A DNA stretch of 64,000 bases from Pisolithus tinctorius (GCA_024663395.1 JANFAH010000003.1:3906001-3970000); one strand, 5' to 3'. Shown: positions 33,910 through 46,064, counted from the stretch's first letter. Notes: generated by a model not told the origin, from the letters alone. Numbers and translations are program-made.

Positions 33910-36002
33910 CCTACTCTGCCCTAAGAGGAAGTCAGGGGTGTTGTGTGACCTTGACACCAGACACCTCTACCTTCCATCTCAGAGTCAACCTTCAACTCCA
34001 AGGACCCCCAGGACAATAGGCTCCCAAAATGTTGTCCCAGACTCCTTTGACATGCCTACCTTGGACTGGAATGATGAGGAAGACACCCCAAATACTAGGA
34101 GGGTTACCAAGGTGGGAAGTCTTGCCTGATGCTGCACATGCTAAATTATCCCCTAGAGTCAAAATGATTTCATCAGAGAATGGCTGCCTTGGAGAGCAGA
34201 ATATCTCAAAATCATTCTGGAGGGAGAACAGCTGGATAAGGGGGGGATATGTGAGCAGTGCTGTCAGGCAGAAGGAAGTATCAGATGCATGTCCTGCATT
34301 GGTGTGCATGCCTAGTGTGGTCCTTGTGCTGTGAAAGTGCATCAAAATCATCCATTCCACAAGGTACAAAGATGGAATGCTACTCATTACCAGGCTACCT
34401 CCTTAATGGAACTTGGGTTCCTTTGGCACATTGGCCATGGGGGTCATCCTTGCCCTCAAAACAGACAGAATCAAGATCCAGACTCAGAGGAGTTGGGCTA
34501 TACTTCTGGGGAAGGGCCTCCCAATTACAGGTCAATGGCAATCATATCCTGGGGCCTCCATGTTAACCTCTGGTAGCAGGAGATCCTTCAGATAAAAAAT
34601 GACCATAGTGCACACAGAAGGAATTTTCACTCATGAGATTTCTTGGTGCAGTTGCCCTGGGTCAGATCCAATGGACTGGCACCTTGATTTACTCAGGGAA
34701 AGACTCTTTCTGGCCAGTATAACAAAGCCCAAAACTGCCTCCACCTTTGATGTTCTTAATCACTTTCTCATTGATGCCCTGGATTGCAAGACTTCAGCTA
34801 TGAGTTTCTATCAGAAGCTGAAGAGGTTCACCAACAATGCATTTCCTGACTGTATACCAGTTGAGTGCCATGCACTATTTGCTCTTAGAGGGTCCTATTA
34901 ATCCATTCATTTCCAATTAGAACAGGTACTGAGAGCTGATGAGGGTTTCCAGACTGTGGAGGGATTTGAAACATAGGAAATGGTTTGGCTTTGGTCATGA
35001 TAAAGAACAAGATCCTGGACAAGGAGAACTTGCACTCTTTTGGCCTGCCTGCCCACAACCAGGTATCAATTTACCTCCAGATTGGAAAACCTGATATGAC
35101 AGGTATAGAGTCATAATCTGTAGGGTTTTGATTTCTAACTCCCCCTCCCCCCTTAGTGATACCATGATGAGGCAATATGTCATGGATGGCAACTTCACTA
35201 CTCAGCATATGAAAATGAACAGGCCTGAGTTGGATGTGTCATTATCAAATGGAACTGGTTACATGGTTGCTGAAGAGCCCTACCAGGCCCATCTTGAGCA
35301 GTCTTTGGATAACAAGGAGGTGAGTTGTCCCAAGGTCATGGAATTTAAATGACACACTGTACTGGTAGAGATCCACCTGCAGCAATCACAGGGCAATCGA
35401 TGCTGCTAATATTAACAAGTCCAATCTCTGGTCCACTGGGATTGGTGCCACAGCCTTTGCTTGGCATGGTTGCTTTGTTCCCCATTCTGTGGTGGATTTT
35501 CAGAAAGGGGAAAAGTGAGTGGACCTGATGGATGTACTGGAAGCCTTTGGGACTAATTTTGTGCCAGGTACATGAACACAGATTACTCCATCTGCAGTGC
35601 TCTTGATTATCATTCAGAATGCATCACAAAGGCCCTTGTCATTTATGATGTTGGGTGCCAGTGGAGTATTAACTTCCAGAGTTAGGTAAAATCTAGCTGC
35701 TCTCTCCATCTCCCTCCTTCCCTGGAAATCATTCCTGCTGTGGGGAAGTTTCATCTTGCTGCCCACAAATTCTCTTGCTTTCCAAGATATAGCCTCAACT
35801 TTATCAAGGGTGCTGGTCATCTGGGTGGTGAAATTTTGGAGACATTATGGGCTCCATTCAATAAGATCTCCCCCACTGCAAGGTCTATGACTCAGGCCCA
35901 CAGACAAGAAGTGTATGATGACCATATGAGAGATTCTAACTGGAAAAAAATTGTCAACATGGGTGAGAGACCTTTTCTTCAAAGTGAAGTTAATTTACCA
36001 TG
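33910..36002 (+). pseudogene. KDZ transposase with CxC2-like cysteine cluster
   Basis: Starts with the family-like KRKSGVLCDLDTRH. Then EWLPWRAEYLKIILEGEQLD, the cysteine cluster ICEQCCQAEGSIRCMSCIGV and CGPCAVKVHQNHPFHKVQRW (34245-34375), HGGHPCP, ALVIYDVGCQWSINF (about 35630, catalytic Asp region), KFHLAAHKFSCF, LNFIKGAGHLGGEILETLWA (Glu region) and DDHMRDSNWKKIVNMG. These match Kyakuja-Dileera-Zisupton transposases, large DNA transposons frequent in Agaricomycetes. Many stops and frame changes occur, some probably introns. It is cut at 36002 by the R1-family gypsy element and I find no continuation beyond it. Confidence 0.85.
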
Positions 36003-36736
36003 TGTCATGATCATGCATTCATCCTGTGTCATCACTAACTCCACACCCTTTTCCACCGGTTGTTCACTCACTCCACACCAACTCCGCCCACCTTCTGTCG
36101 TCTATGAACCATCTCCGCTCTGACTACTGTCAGACTTGTGTTGCTCTCCTACCAGACCAGGCGGACCATTCTCTGAGGGGTCATGTGACTACCTTCGGAC
36201 GTCTCCCTGGCAGCGTGCAGTCAGGTACTCCACAGCGCACACACCACGTAGTCCAGCACCTGGACTGTTTCCTTTTTTAGATGTCCTATGTTACCTGCTC
36301 GTATGTCCTCCATCTACCCTTCATTCATTGTCTGGGAAGTTTTACTTGAAATTTTATGAGTCTCCATATGTCAGTTCTGATTCCAGTTACTGTACCTCCA
36401 TAGTAGTATAAAAGCATGTATCATACTCCACCGTCCCTCAGTACGAATATCAACTTAGTTCCTACTCCCTCTGATTCCATCTTCTGCCTGTTGGAGTTAT
36501 CTCTGACTCTCTGTCTGTACTCTCCCTCTGAAATACAAGGGCTGAGATTGTGCAAGGGGGTAGCACACGAGCTAAACCTGACACCCTCACTTCGCTCCGC
36601 CTTTGTCTCGGCGGTCTTCGTTCCTGCCGACACTCCACTAGTCAGAGTTCTGTTCCTGTGTGTCGGACTTGCTTCTGGACCTTCTTCTAGACCTTGTTTA
36701 GCATCGGAGTTGGTCGGAGTAGGCCCAGACTTGACA
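36003..36736 (+). repeat. 5' LTR of R1 gypsy element
   Basis: 734 bp, TGTCATGATC to GACTTGACA. TATAAAA at about 36407-36413 and AGTACGAATAT at 36440-36450, the predicted RNA start. Compared with the 3' LTR it has an extra 22 bp near 36215, between short direct repeats, and many CG/TG/CA differences. Confidence 0.92.
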
Positions 36737-36738
36737 GT

Positions 36739-36749
36739 ATATTCATACT
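36739..36749 (+). other. Self-priming site of R1 gypsy element
   Basis: ATATTCATACT, two bases after the 5' LTR, is the exact complement of AGTATGAATAT in the 3' LTR (47820-47830), which lies 33 bases downstream of the start of its TATA box, where the RNA 5' end is expected. In Tf1 of fission yeast an 11-nt match of this kind lets the RNA 5' end prime its own reverse transcription. No tRNA match is apparent. Confidence 0.75.
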
Positions 36750-36797
36750 CACACTTGTACGATCTCCTTTTCTGTCTCCCAAAAAACTTACGCCATT

Positions 36798-39700
36798 ATG
36801 AGAACTTGAGCTCAATCCCAGAGAGAGGTCACTGAGAACCTCGCTGTAGTGCTAGCTAATCTGTGTCGACTCCCTTCCATCATTGAACAATTCCAGGCTT
36901 TCTCCGCTCAATGCCACTCTTGCACTGAAGGCAAAAGCACTTCGCAAGCTGGTCACTCCGACCTCCACCCAACAACTTTCCATACTCCATCTCCTCATAA
37001 CCAAGATGATGGACCCAACCCCGACCCTGATTATCCTGATGGTGATCCCGATGGCAGGGGCAGCGGTGACAGGGATGTCCCCAAAGACCTGGCTGAGCTG
37101 CCAGAGGATCCCCTCGTAGCTCTTGCTAGAGCTGTCCATGCACTTGCACAGTCTAGTTTGCGCACTGGGGACTCCGCTCTGAAAACCAAAGTTCGTGAGC
37201 CTGACACCTTCAACAGCTCTGACCCTAAGAAACTCTGCAAGTTCCTCATTCAATGCAAGCTGAACTGCCAAGACCACTGTCACACACCAAAGGTGTTGTG
37301 GACATGGTTACAGCTGACTCTGCCTAACTCGTCAACGAGTTGCACACAAATGCCCAAGCATGCAGATGAAGACTAAAGGCCTCATGCGTAGAAAGACTGT
37401 TGGACGTTAACAGTCATCCTTCACACAAGAACAAGTCATCAGTGCTAAAGAGAAAAGAGGAAGCGAGTTAAGCGCATGTTAAAGGTTTTTAGCACCCGTG
37501 TACAGCATTCCGGTTTTCGTCGTATCTCCACCATTTCCAAAGATATCGACTCCATTCCCACACTTGCTTAAAGTGCTCAGCCCCACGATTCTTCCTTCCA
37601 AATTTGGAGAGGATCCTCGCACCCTGCATGTTTCTACAGCACTCCATCCATCAGATGCTCATTTTGCTAAGTCCATCAATCATGGCCACCTCTTCATCGA
37701 TCATCTCGCTTGTCTCATTTTCCAGAGACAATGGCTACATATATCTGCCAGGTGTTCCCACCAGCTTCCATCCTGAAGCCCCCTGGTTCATCCCATCATT
37801 GTCAGCCCCGTCTCGTCCCATGCAGCTTGGTCAGCGTGTTCTCCTTGTCAGTATGACTTCCAGAAGGACATTCTTTGGTTGCCTCATGTCTGTCACTCAG
37901 TTAGAAAGGTCTTATGTGGTCGTTTCAGTCTCCCCGGTTGATGAAGCATATGGATCATTCCTCCCTGCTCCCTGCACCGTCTTTATTCCAGTCTCGTCCA
38001 TCATTCTTCCTGCATTGTGACAGCTGCAGTATAATCTACTGTCCTCCAGCCTCCCTGATCACATTCATGATGAGTATGACATGCATCTTGCCTTCTTACT
38101 GCAAGATCCAGCAGAAGATGTTCCCCCTTCTCCTCCTCCTCTGTCAGAACCCCATTCATGAAGTTTTTGTTAACTTTGCTGAGAGGATGGAAGGGTGGGA
38201 GACGCGATCGTGTATGCTCTCATTGCCCCACAGACCCCCAATGCCCTAGCCCCCTTTGACACCTGACTCATGCCCTTCAATTCTGGAGTTAATACTTCCC
38301 TATCTGGAAACACTGTCCATCTGTCATGCTGTCTTTGGATCTAGAGATGTCTCCACCAAGATCTAACTTGCATTGCCACCCCCTAATGTGATATCAGTGC
38401 ACTTACTCAGTTTCTGATTCTATTTGACTCATTTTGTGATATTTTGACTATCCTTGACTCGTTTATTGTCAATACTTACCAATCCTCTTTGCTTGCTTAC
38501 TTATCATTTCTCGCTTACTCACCATGATTACTCAGTCCTTACTCATTACTTACCAAGTGCTTGTGCCTTGTTTGTCACAAGCTGTGCTCCCCCCTCAGTA
38601 TATAAACCCCCATGTACTTAGCTACCGAGAAAGCAATTCAGAAGCAGTCCAGCAGTCAGTCCAGTGCCTATCTCGTCGTCGACAGTTGAGGCTCCACAAA
38701 GGGGTCTACCTGTCATCATTTGTATACTTGGTAGTTGAGGCTCATTCGGAAGAGTCTATCTGCCTCCATCATTCATCTGAAGCTTCCTCTTAGTCAGCAG
38801 TCTTAGTCATCCCCCCACTCCTGTGTAACTCGTCATCGACTTGCGCCAGGAGCACATCTTATCAAAGTCCATTATTCCAAGAAGTCCTTTCGGCTGAACA
38901 CCTTCACTCTGTTCAGCATCCCCTCCTCAGTCATCATCCATTCATCTACTCCTGCATAACTCGTCATCGACTTGCGCTAGGAGCACCCTGCCATTGAAGT
39001 TTCCCCCTCCTAGGTTTCTGCACTCCAGGTTCTGCAGAGGCACACCACCACTCGCTTTACATTTGTCTTTTGTGTTGGTTTTGGTTGGTTTTCACCACCT
39101 TTCCACACTTTGACTCACACTGCCCTTGTGCATTCTGCTCCGACAGAGCAAAGGTTACCTTCGCTCAGTCTTATCTCAAGGGTATGGCTCTGGCTTGGTT
39201 CAAGCCAGATCTACTAAATCCCAACAACTATGACCACCCGCTCTGGATGGACGACTACCATGAGTTCTTACAAGAGCTCACAACTAATTTTGGTCCACAT
39301 GATGCCATAGCAGATGCCGTCCAACAACTTGAGAACCTCACCATGAAGGATGGTTCTCGAATTACCAAATACATCATGGAGTTCAATTGCTGGGCTTCAC
39401 AGGTCAAGGACTACAGTGTCAGTGCACTCTGCCACCACTTCTATAGCGGACTTCCAGACCACATCAAGGACGAGATTGCTCGCATCGGAAAACCTTCTAC
39501 CCTCACACAACTCTGCAAACTTGCTCAGACCATCAATGCATGCTACTGGGAGCACAAAGCAGAGATCTCGCACACCACCAAGTCCGCCTCCGACAAGTTG
39601 CAGTCTTCCAAGTCCAACAATAATACTAAATTGTCGTCCTCCTTGTCCTCTGCTCCAAAGTCTGATGCCAAGGGCAAGGGCAAACAGAAAGATCTGCCCA

Positions 39701-39930
39701 AGTCCAACGCACCCAAGTCCGATATTGCCCATCTTCTGGGCAAGGATGGCAAGCTCACCTCCGCTGAACCACAGTGCAGGATGAAGAACAACCTCTGCCT
39801 CTTCTGTGGCGAGGCTGGCCACTCTGCCAAGGACTGTCCCAAGTCCACCTCTCGCACAGCCAAAGCCTGTGCAGCTACGGCTGGAACTCCACCTACTCTG
39901 CCTGTGGAGAAGGCAGAGCCAAAAAATTAG
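36798..39930 (+). pseudogene. gag of R1 gypsy element (split by R2 LTR)
   Basis: ATG 36798 reads MRT, a TGA (36807-36809, from CGA by one transition) and then an open frame: an N-terminal part, an acidic low-complexity stretch (DDGPNPDPDYPDGDPDG), then the capsid region (FNSSDPKKLCKFLIQCKLN). It is cut at 37277 by R2 copy b. It resumes at 39124 (VTFAQSYLKGMALAWF, GLPDHIKDEIARIG), ends in a Lys/Ser-rich tail with the zinc knuckle CLFCGEAGHSAKDC (CX2CX4HX4C, about 39797-39838) and stops at TAG 39928-39930. The protein forms the particle and binds element RNA. Confidence 0.9.
37278..39119 (+). repeat. R2-family long solo LTR, copy b
   Basis: 1842 bp, the only uninterrupted R2 copy. TGTCACACACC...TTTGACTCACA, flanked by CCAC (37274-37277) and CTGC (39120-39123). 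Both derive from CCGC by one CpG transition each, on opposite strands, and the codon they rebuild (CGC, Arg) fits the gag reading. A TATATAAACCCCC promoter lies at about 38601-38612, and downstream of it two copies of a 36-bp hairpin repeat (about 38818 and 38945). Solo, with no internal element in the window. Confidence 0.88.
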
Positions 39931-39965
39931 TCCACTCCTCCAGGGAGCCCACACAGCCTGGAGGA
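39921..39965 (+). promoter_or_regulatory. -1 ribosomal frameshift signal, gag/pol of R1 gypsy
   Basis: In the gag frame the heptamer A AAA AAT (39921-39927) lies directly before the gag stop TAG. Eight bases later a 9-bp perfect stem (39936-39944 with 39957-39965, core CCTCCAGG/CCTGGAGG) closes a 12-base loop. A -1 slip enters the pol frame, which is open through the site. This is the standard heptamer-spacer-hairpin arrangement. Confidence 0.8.
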
Positions 39966-42900
39966 AGCGTTGATCCCAACTGTGCACAACTGGTCATCCG
40001 ACTCAATGCATCTGCTCTCTCTAGTCTGAACTCTTTACTTCCGTCTGTAACTCTTTTCGATTATTCTGTTGATACTGTTTCTGCATTGATCGATTCCGGC
40101 TCTTCTCATTGTTTCGTAGACCCGTCTATAATCAAAAAATATGTCATTCCTGTTTCCTCCATTTCTCCGCCAATTCCGCTCTGCTTGTTTGATGGTAGTA
40201 CCAATGCCATCATTTCCCAAGAAGTAGATCTTTCCCTCCACTTTCCTTCTGGCAATGTCAACTCCATTTCATTTTATGTTACTCCGTTGGATTCTTCATG
40301 TTTGCTGGTATTAGGACACAACTGGCTCACCCACTTCAATCCGTCGATTGACTGGGTACTGGGCAGTATATCATTTAAACCATCGTTACAGGGAATGCTG
40401 ACACCCCAGGCACCTTTGTCATCTTCTGCTGTGGCCTCTGCTCCGGATCCGACACCCTCTGCTCCGTTTGCAGCTCTGACTGCACCTTCAACAGACTCGC
40501 CACACTCCGCTCCACTTGTCTCACTCATCAATGTGGCTGTGTATGTCAGAGCCTGTGCCCTCCCTGGCTTTAGACAGTTCCACTTACAGCTCTCCGCTGA
40601 TGATGTGAAGCTTCGTGCGTCCTCCACTTCTTCTCCACCTCCTGACCTCTCCTCGGTTCCTCCTGAGTATCACGAGTTTGCCGATGTCTTTAGTAAAGAC
40701 AAGGCCACAGAACTTCTGCCACACCACTCGTTCGATCTCAAGATCGACCTCAAGGAAGGAGCCTCTCCACCCATTGGCACGATCTACTCTCTTTCTCCAC
40801 CAGAGCTTGAAGCTCTACGCACCTTTATTGACGAGCATCTTGGCTACGGTTTCATCAAACAGTCCACCTCTGCTCACAGTGCCCCTGTCCTCTTCATAAA
40901 GAAGAAGGACGGTTCACTCCACCTCTGCATAGACTATCGAGGACTCAACAAAATCACGAAAAAAGATCACTACCCACTGCCGCTCATCTCCGACCTACTC
41001 GACTGCCCAAGCCATGCTAAAGTCTATACCAAGATCAACCTCCACCATTCCTATCATCTGGTCCACATCACACATGGAGATGAATGGAAAACAGCATTCC
41101 ACACTCGTTATGGCTCTTACGAGTGGTGGGTAATGCCATTCAGTCTGACTAATGCACCTGTGGCCTTCCAGCGATTCGTCAATAGCATCTTTGCAGACAT
41201 GCTCGATGTCTGTGTTGTGGTATACCTCAATGACATCTTAATTTATTCACAGGACGTGGAGTTGCACCACAAACATGTAAAAGAGGTACTCCACTGCCTT
41301 CAAAAGCATGGTCTTTATGCCAAGCCAGAGAAGTGCGAGTTTCACTCTGACTCCGTCGAATACCTTGGTTATGTTCTTTCTCCCTCCGGTCTCACCATGT
41401 CCACTGAGAAGGTTCAGGCGGTCCGCGACTGGCCTGAGCCATGGAAGGTGCAAGACATCCAGTCTTTCCTTGGTTTTGCAAATTTCTACAGATGATTCAT
41501 TAATAACTATTCTGACATCGTCATTCCACTCACTCGCCTCACACGAAAGGGTGCTCCTTGGAACTTTTCCAAGGAGTGCCGCTCCGCTTTCCTCTGCCTG
41601 AAGGATGCCTTCAGCTCCACTCCTGTTCTCACTCACTGGGTTCCTGATGCTCTGCTTACAGTTGAAACCGATGCCTCTGACTATGCTGTTGCTGGCATTT
41701 TGTCGATCACCTGCTCCGATGGTGAACTCTGCCCAGTCACTTTCTACTCCCGCACCATGACTGTGCCAGAACTTAACTACGATACCCATGACAAGGAGCT
41801 GTTGGCTATCTTCAAGGCTTTCTGCCATTGGCAGCATTACCTAGAAGGTTCTGCCTTGCCTGTCGACATGGTGACGGACCACAAAAACCTTGAGTATTTC
41901 TCCACCTCTAAGGTCCTCACTTGTCGACAGGCCTGCTGGTCAGAGTACCTTTTGCAATTTAATCTTTCCATCTGCTTCTGACCTGGCCACTTAGGAGCCA
42001 AACCCAACGCACTTACACGACGTTGGGATGTCTACCCAAAAGGGGGGGATAGGGACTATGCACAGGTAAATCCTCACAATCTCCACCCTATGTTTACACA
42101 GGAGCAACTCGTGTCGTCCCTCCATACCACCACCCTCATGGCACCTGTGCTCTGTGCCACCATGGTCTTTGATGTTGAGTGCTTGCACTCTGACATCATC
42201 TCCACCCTACCATGTGACCCTGTATCCGCCAGCCATCTTCCAACTCCAACTAAGCCTCGGTGGACCCTGGACTCCGACAGTCTACTCCGCCTTGACGGTC
42301 ATATCTTTGTCCCTGACATTGATGACCTCTGCCTTTGAGTGCTTCAGTTCAAGCATGATCATCCTCTAGCAGGCCATTTCAGGCAAAACCACACCCTAGA
42401 ACTTGTCCACAGGGACTATGTGTGGCCTAACCTCCACTCTGACATGAAAGAATACGTCAGGTCTTGCACTGCCTGTGGATGGAGCAAAACTCCGTGCCAC
42501 CACCCCTATGGTCTACTGAAGCAACTCCCCGTCCCAGAGAGACCTTGGAACTCCATCTCCATGGACTTCATCGAACACCTCCCAAACTCCAATGGCTACT
42601 CCGCCATACTCGTGGTAGTGGACTGCCTCTCAAAGCAAGTGGTGTTCATCCCCACCCACAATTCCATCACCTCTGCCGAACTCGCTAAGCTCTTCCTAAC
42701 CCATGTCTTCTCCAAGCACGGAGTGCCAGCTAATGTCACCTCCAACAGAGGTCCTGAGTTCATCTCACACTTCTTCCGCTCTCTAGGAAATGCCCTTGAT
42801 ATGCGTCTTCACTTCACTTCGGGTTACCACCCAGAAGGCAATGGCCAGACTGAGCGAATGAACCAGACCCTCGAGCAGTACCTTCGTGTCTACTGTAACT

Positions 42901-43624
42901 ACCAACAAGACAATTGGGCTGAGCTGTTACCTCTAGTGGAGTTCGCTTTCAACAACGCACCAAGTGTGACTACTGGAGTCTCTCCCTTCTTTGCTAACAA
43001 GGGATACCATCCAAACTTGTCTGTGGTCCCTGACCAAGACTTTACCTCTCTGAGGGCTCACGACTACATCGTCAAGCTCTCTGCCCTTCATGACTTCCTC
43101 CACTCCGAAATGTCCACCGCTCAACAGCACTACCAGGGTCCAGCAGATGCTAAACGCATACCTCCACCTGAGTTCAAGGTCAGAGAACAGGCCTACATCA
43201 AGGCCAAGTACTTCTGCTCCACTCGTCCTTCAGAAAAACTCTCTGAAAAGTACTTGGGTCCATTCACCATCTTGTCACCCTTAACTTCCCTGACTCTATG
43301 TGCTCAGTACATCTGGTCTTCCATGTCTCACAACTGGAAGCCGCAGCGGCTAACCCTTTCCCAAACTGACAACAACCTCCACCTCTGCCAGTGGATGTCA
43401 ATGGTGACCTTGAGTACGAAGTATCAGAGATACTCGACTCTAAGGTGGACGACTGTCGCCACCATTGTCAACTCTTGTACCTAGTGCACTGGGCTGGCTA
43501 TGAGAACACTGACGAAGAAACCTCTTGGTTGCTTGCAACTGAGCTAGATCATGCTTCCAACATAGTATCCGCTTTCCATGAACACTATCCACACAAACCT
43601 GGCCCATACCAACCTCCACCATAA
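39927..43624 (+). pseudogene. pol of R1 gypsy element (protease to chromodomain)
   Basis: Frame -1 relative to gag. Protease: TVSALIDSGSSHCFVD (about 40077-40122) and LGHNWLTHF. RT: FIKKKDGSLHLCIDYRGLNK (40893-40952), TKINLHHSYHLVHI, where the catalytic Asp reads Asn (41037-41039), and YLND in place of YLDD (41229-41231). RNase H: VETDASDYAVAGILS (about 41664-41708). Integrase: CTACGWSKTP, SMDFIEHLP, SNRGPEFIS, where Asp reads Asn (42744-42746), and EGNGQTERMN. Chromodomain: YEVSEILDSKVDDCRHHCQL, YLVHWAGYENTDEETSW (about 43410-43525), after a frame change at about 43280. Stops: TGA 41493, 41979 and 42336. All three Asp changes fit a CpG transition. Confidence 0.92.
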
Positions 43625-43783
43625 TACTCTGCCTACATAATCCTCCTCTGCAGGCCAACTCTGCCTCTTACCGAACTACCTTAAGTACTTTAGAATTTTT
43701 TCCACTTATCCATTTCACTTCTCAGAGTCACAAACAAAATAACAAGTCTATCTCATAGTAATACAAAATATACAAACTAAAGA

Positions 43784-43816
<33 letters not shown>

Positions 43817-43940
43817 ACAAAACGAAACTACTCTACTCTTCCATTGCTTGTGCTCTGCCACCCTCCTGTTCTTCTCCGCCTTCCTTCTCTCCTCTGACTT
43901 CTTCCTCTTCCTCATTATCCCCCTCTGCACCTTCATCTGC

Positions 43941-46064
43941 TGTGAGTCAAAGTGTGGAAAGGTGGTGAAAACCAACCAAAACCAACACAAAAGACAAATG
44001 TAGAGTGAGTGGTGGTGTGCCTCTGTGGAACCTGGAGTGCAGAAACCTAAGAGGGGGGAAACTTCAATGGCAGGTGCTCCTAGCGCAAGTCAACGACGAG
44101 TTACACAAGAGCAGATGAATGAGTGATGACTGGATGAGGGATGCTGAACAGAGTGAAGGTGTTCAGCTGAAAGTACTTGGGGGTAATGGTCTTCGATACA
44201 ACGTGCTCCTGGTGCAAGTCATTGACGAGTTACACAGGAGTGGATGGATGACTAAGCAGGACTTGCTGACTAAGTGGGGATAAAGCTTCAGATGAATGAT
44301 GGAGGTAGATAGACCCCTTTGTAGAGCCTCAACTACCAATGATATGAATGGAGACAGATAGACTCTTCCGAATGAGCCTCAACTGTCGACAACGAGTTAT
44401 GCACTGAAGAACTGACTGACTGCTGAGTGAATGGCTTCTGACTGCTTCTGAATTTTTTTTTTGTAGCTAAGTACATGGGGGTTTATATACTGTGGGGGGA
44501 GCACAGCTTGTGACAAACAAGGCACAAACACTTGGTAAGTAATGAGTAAGGACTGAGTAATCATGATGAGTAAGCGAGAAATGAAAAGTAAGCAAGCAAA
44601 GAAGATTGGTAAGTATTGGCAATCAACGAGTCAAGGATAGTCAAAATATCACAAAATGAGTCAAATAGAATCAGAAACTGAGTAAGCACACTGATATCAC
44701 ATTAGGGGGTGGCGATGCAAGTTAGATCTCAGCGGAGACATCTCTAGATCCAAAGACAGCATGACAGATGGACGGTGTTTCCAGATAGGGAAGTATTAAC
44801 TTCAGAATTGAAGGGCATGAGTCAGGTGTCAAAGGGGTTCTGATGGAGGAGGAGGAGAAGGGGGGACGTCTTCTGCTGGATCTTGCAGTAAGAAGGCAAG
44901 ATGCATGTCATACTCGTCATGAATGTGATCAGGGAGGCTGGAGGACAGTAGATTATACTGCAGCTGTCGCAATGTGGGAAGAATGATGGACAAGACTGGA
45001 ATAAAGATGGTGCAGGGAGCAGGGAGAAATGATCCATATGCTTCATCAACCAGGGAGACTGAAATGACCACATAAGACCTTTCTAACTGAGTGACAGACC
45101 TGAGGCAACCAAAGAATGTCCTTCTGGAAGTCATACTGACAAGGAGAACATGCTGACCAAGCTGCATGGGATGAGACAGGGCTGACAACGATGGGATGAA
45201 CCAGGGGGCTTCAGGATGGAAGCTGGTGGGAATGCCTGGCAGATACATGTAGCCATTGTCTCTGGCAAATGAGACAAGTGAGACGACTGATGAAGAGGTG
45301 GCCATGATTGATGGACTTAGCGAAATGAGCATCTGATGGATGGAGTGCTGTAGAAACACTGTAGGGAATGTAATTTCCCTACTAGGGGAGTTGTTTTATT
45401 TTGTTCATTTTATTCAGTTTTGATTCTAGGTGTTTTTTTTCTGCTAGTGGTACTTAGAGTTTCGCATTTTGGTCGCTTAGTCAGCACTACCTAGTACTGG
45501 ATGTAGTTAGTTTTTTTAAAAAAAAAACAATAGATGAGTTACCACAGATGAAAGACGAGTTCGAGCAGGTTGTTTTCCTGCACCCAGACAGCCTCAGAAG
45601 CCTTCAGACGACTACCAGGATCTTGCTAGGCTATAGAAGCCCCTTTGGCCTACTCATTCCCCTCAGATCTCATCATTCCCCTCACTCATCCTCTTAAATC
45701 CATTTCCTACAACGCACAGGGTGCGAGGATCCTCTCCAAATTTGGAAGGAAGAATTGTGGGGCTGAGCACTTTAAGAGAGTGTGGGAACGGAGTTGATAT
45801 CTTTGGAAATGGTGGAGATACGATGAAAACCAGAATGCTGTACATGGGCGCTAAAAACCTTTAATGTGCACTTAACTCGCTTCCTCTTTTCTCTTTAGCA
45901 CTGATGACTCGTTCTTGTGTGAAGGATGACTGTTAATGTCTGACAGTCTTTCTATGCATGAGGCCTTTAGTCTTCATCTGCATGCTTGGGCATTGTGTGC
46001 AACTCATCAACAAGTTAGGCAGAGTCAGCTGTAACCATGTCCACAACACCTTTGGTGTGTGACA
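43941..46064 (-). repeat. R2-family solo LTR, copy c (inverted, carries R3 LTR)
   Basis: Reverse orientation of copies a, b and d. On the plus strand it is flanked by CTGC (43937-43940) and CCAC (46065-46068), again two different CpG-decay products of CCGC. It sits in exon 2 of the antisense gene, whose frame continues across it. The R3 LTR 45360-45711 is inserted in it. Confidence 0.87.
45360..45711 (+). repeat. R3-family solo LTR
   Basis: 352 bp, TGTAGGGAAT to TTTCCTACA, flanked by ACAC (45356-45359) and ACGC (45712-45715), one CpG transition apart. The empty site is present in R2 copies b and d. The first 23 bases form a palindrome (GTAGGGAA/TTCCCTAC), and a run of T then A (about 45511-45528) makes a second hairpin. 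Orientation is assigned from TG...CA only. Confidence 0.8.

Noticed and set aside
36000..36002. Copia frame continuing from 48117 into the left flank of the gypsy element
   Set aside because: A short apparent continuation (VGN then HGK on the minus strand) was considered, but the left flank is clearly KDZ transposase on the plus strand.
43783..43820. A-rich run that could be a poly(A) tail of a retroposed sequence
   Set aside because: It lies between the end of pol and the antisense stop within the gypsy element; no target duplication or 3'-truncated element precedes it.
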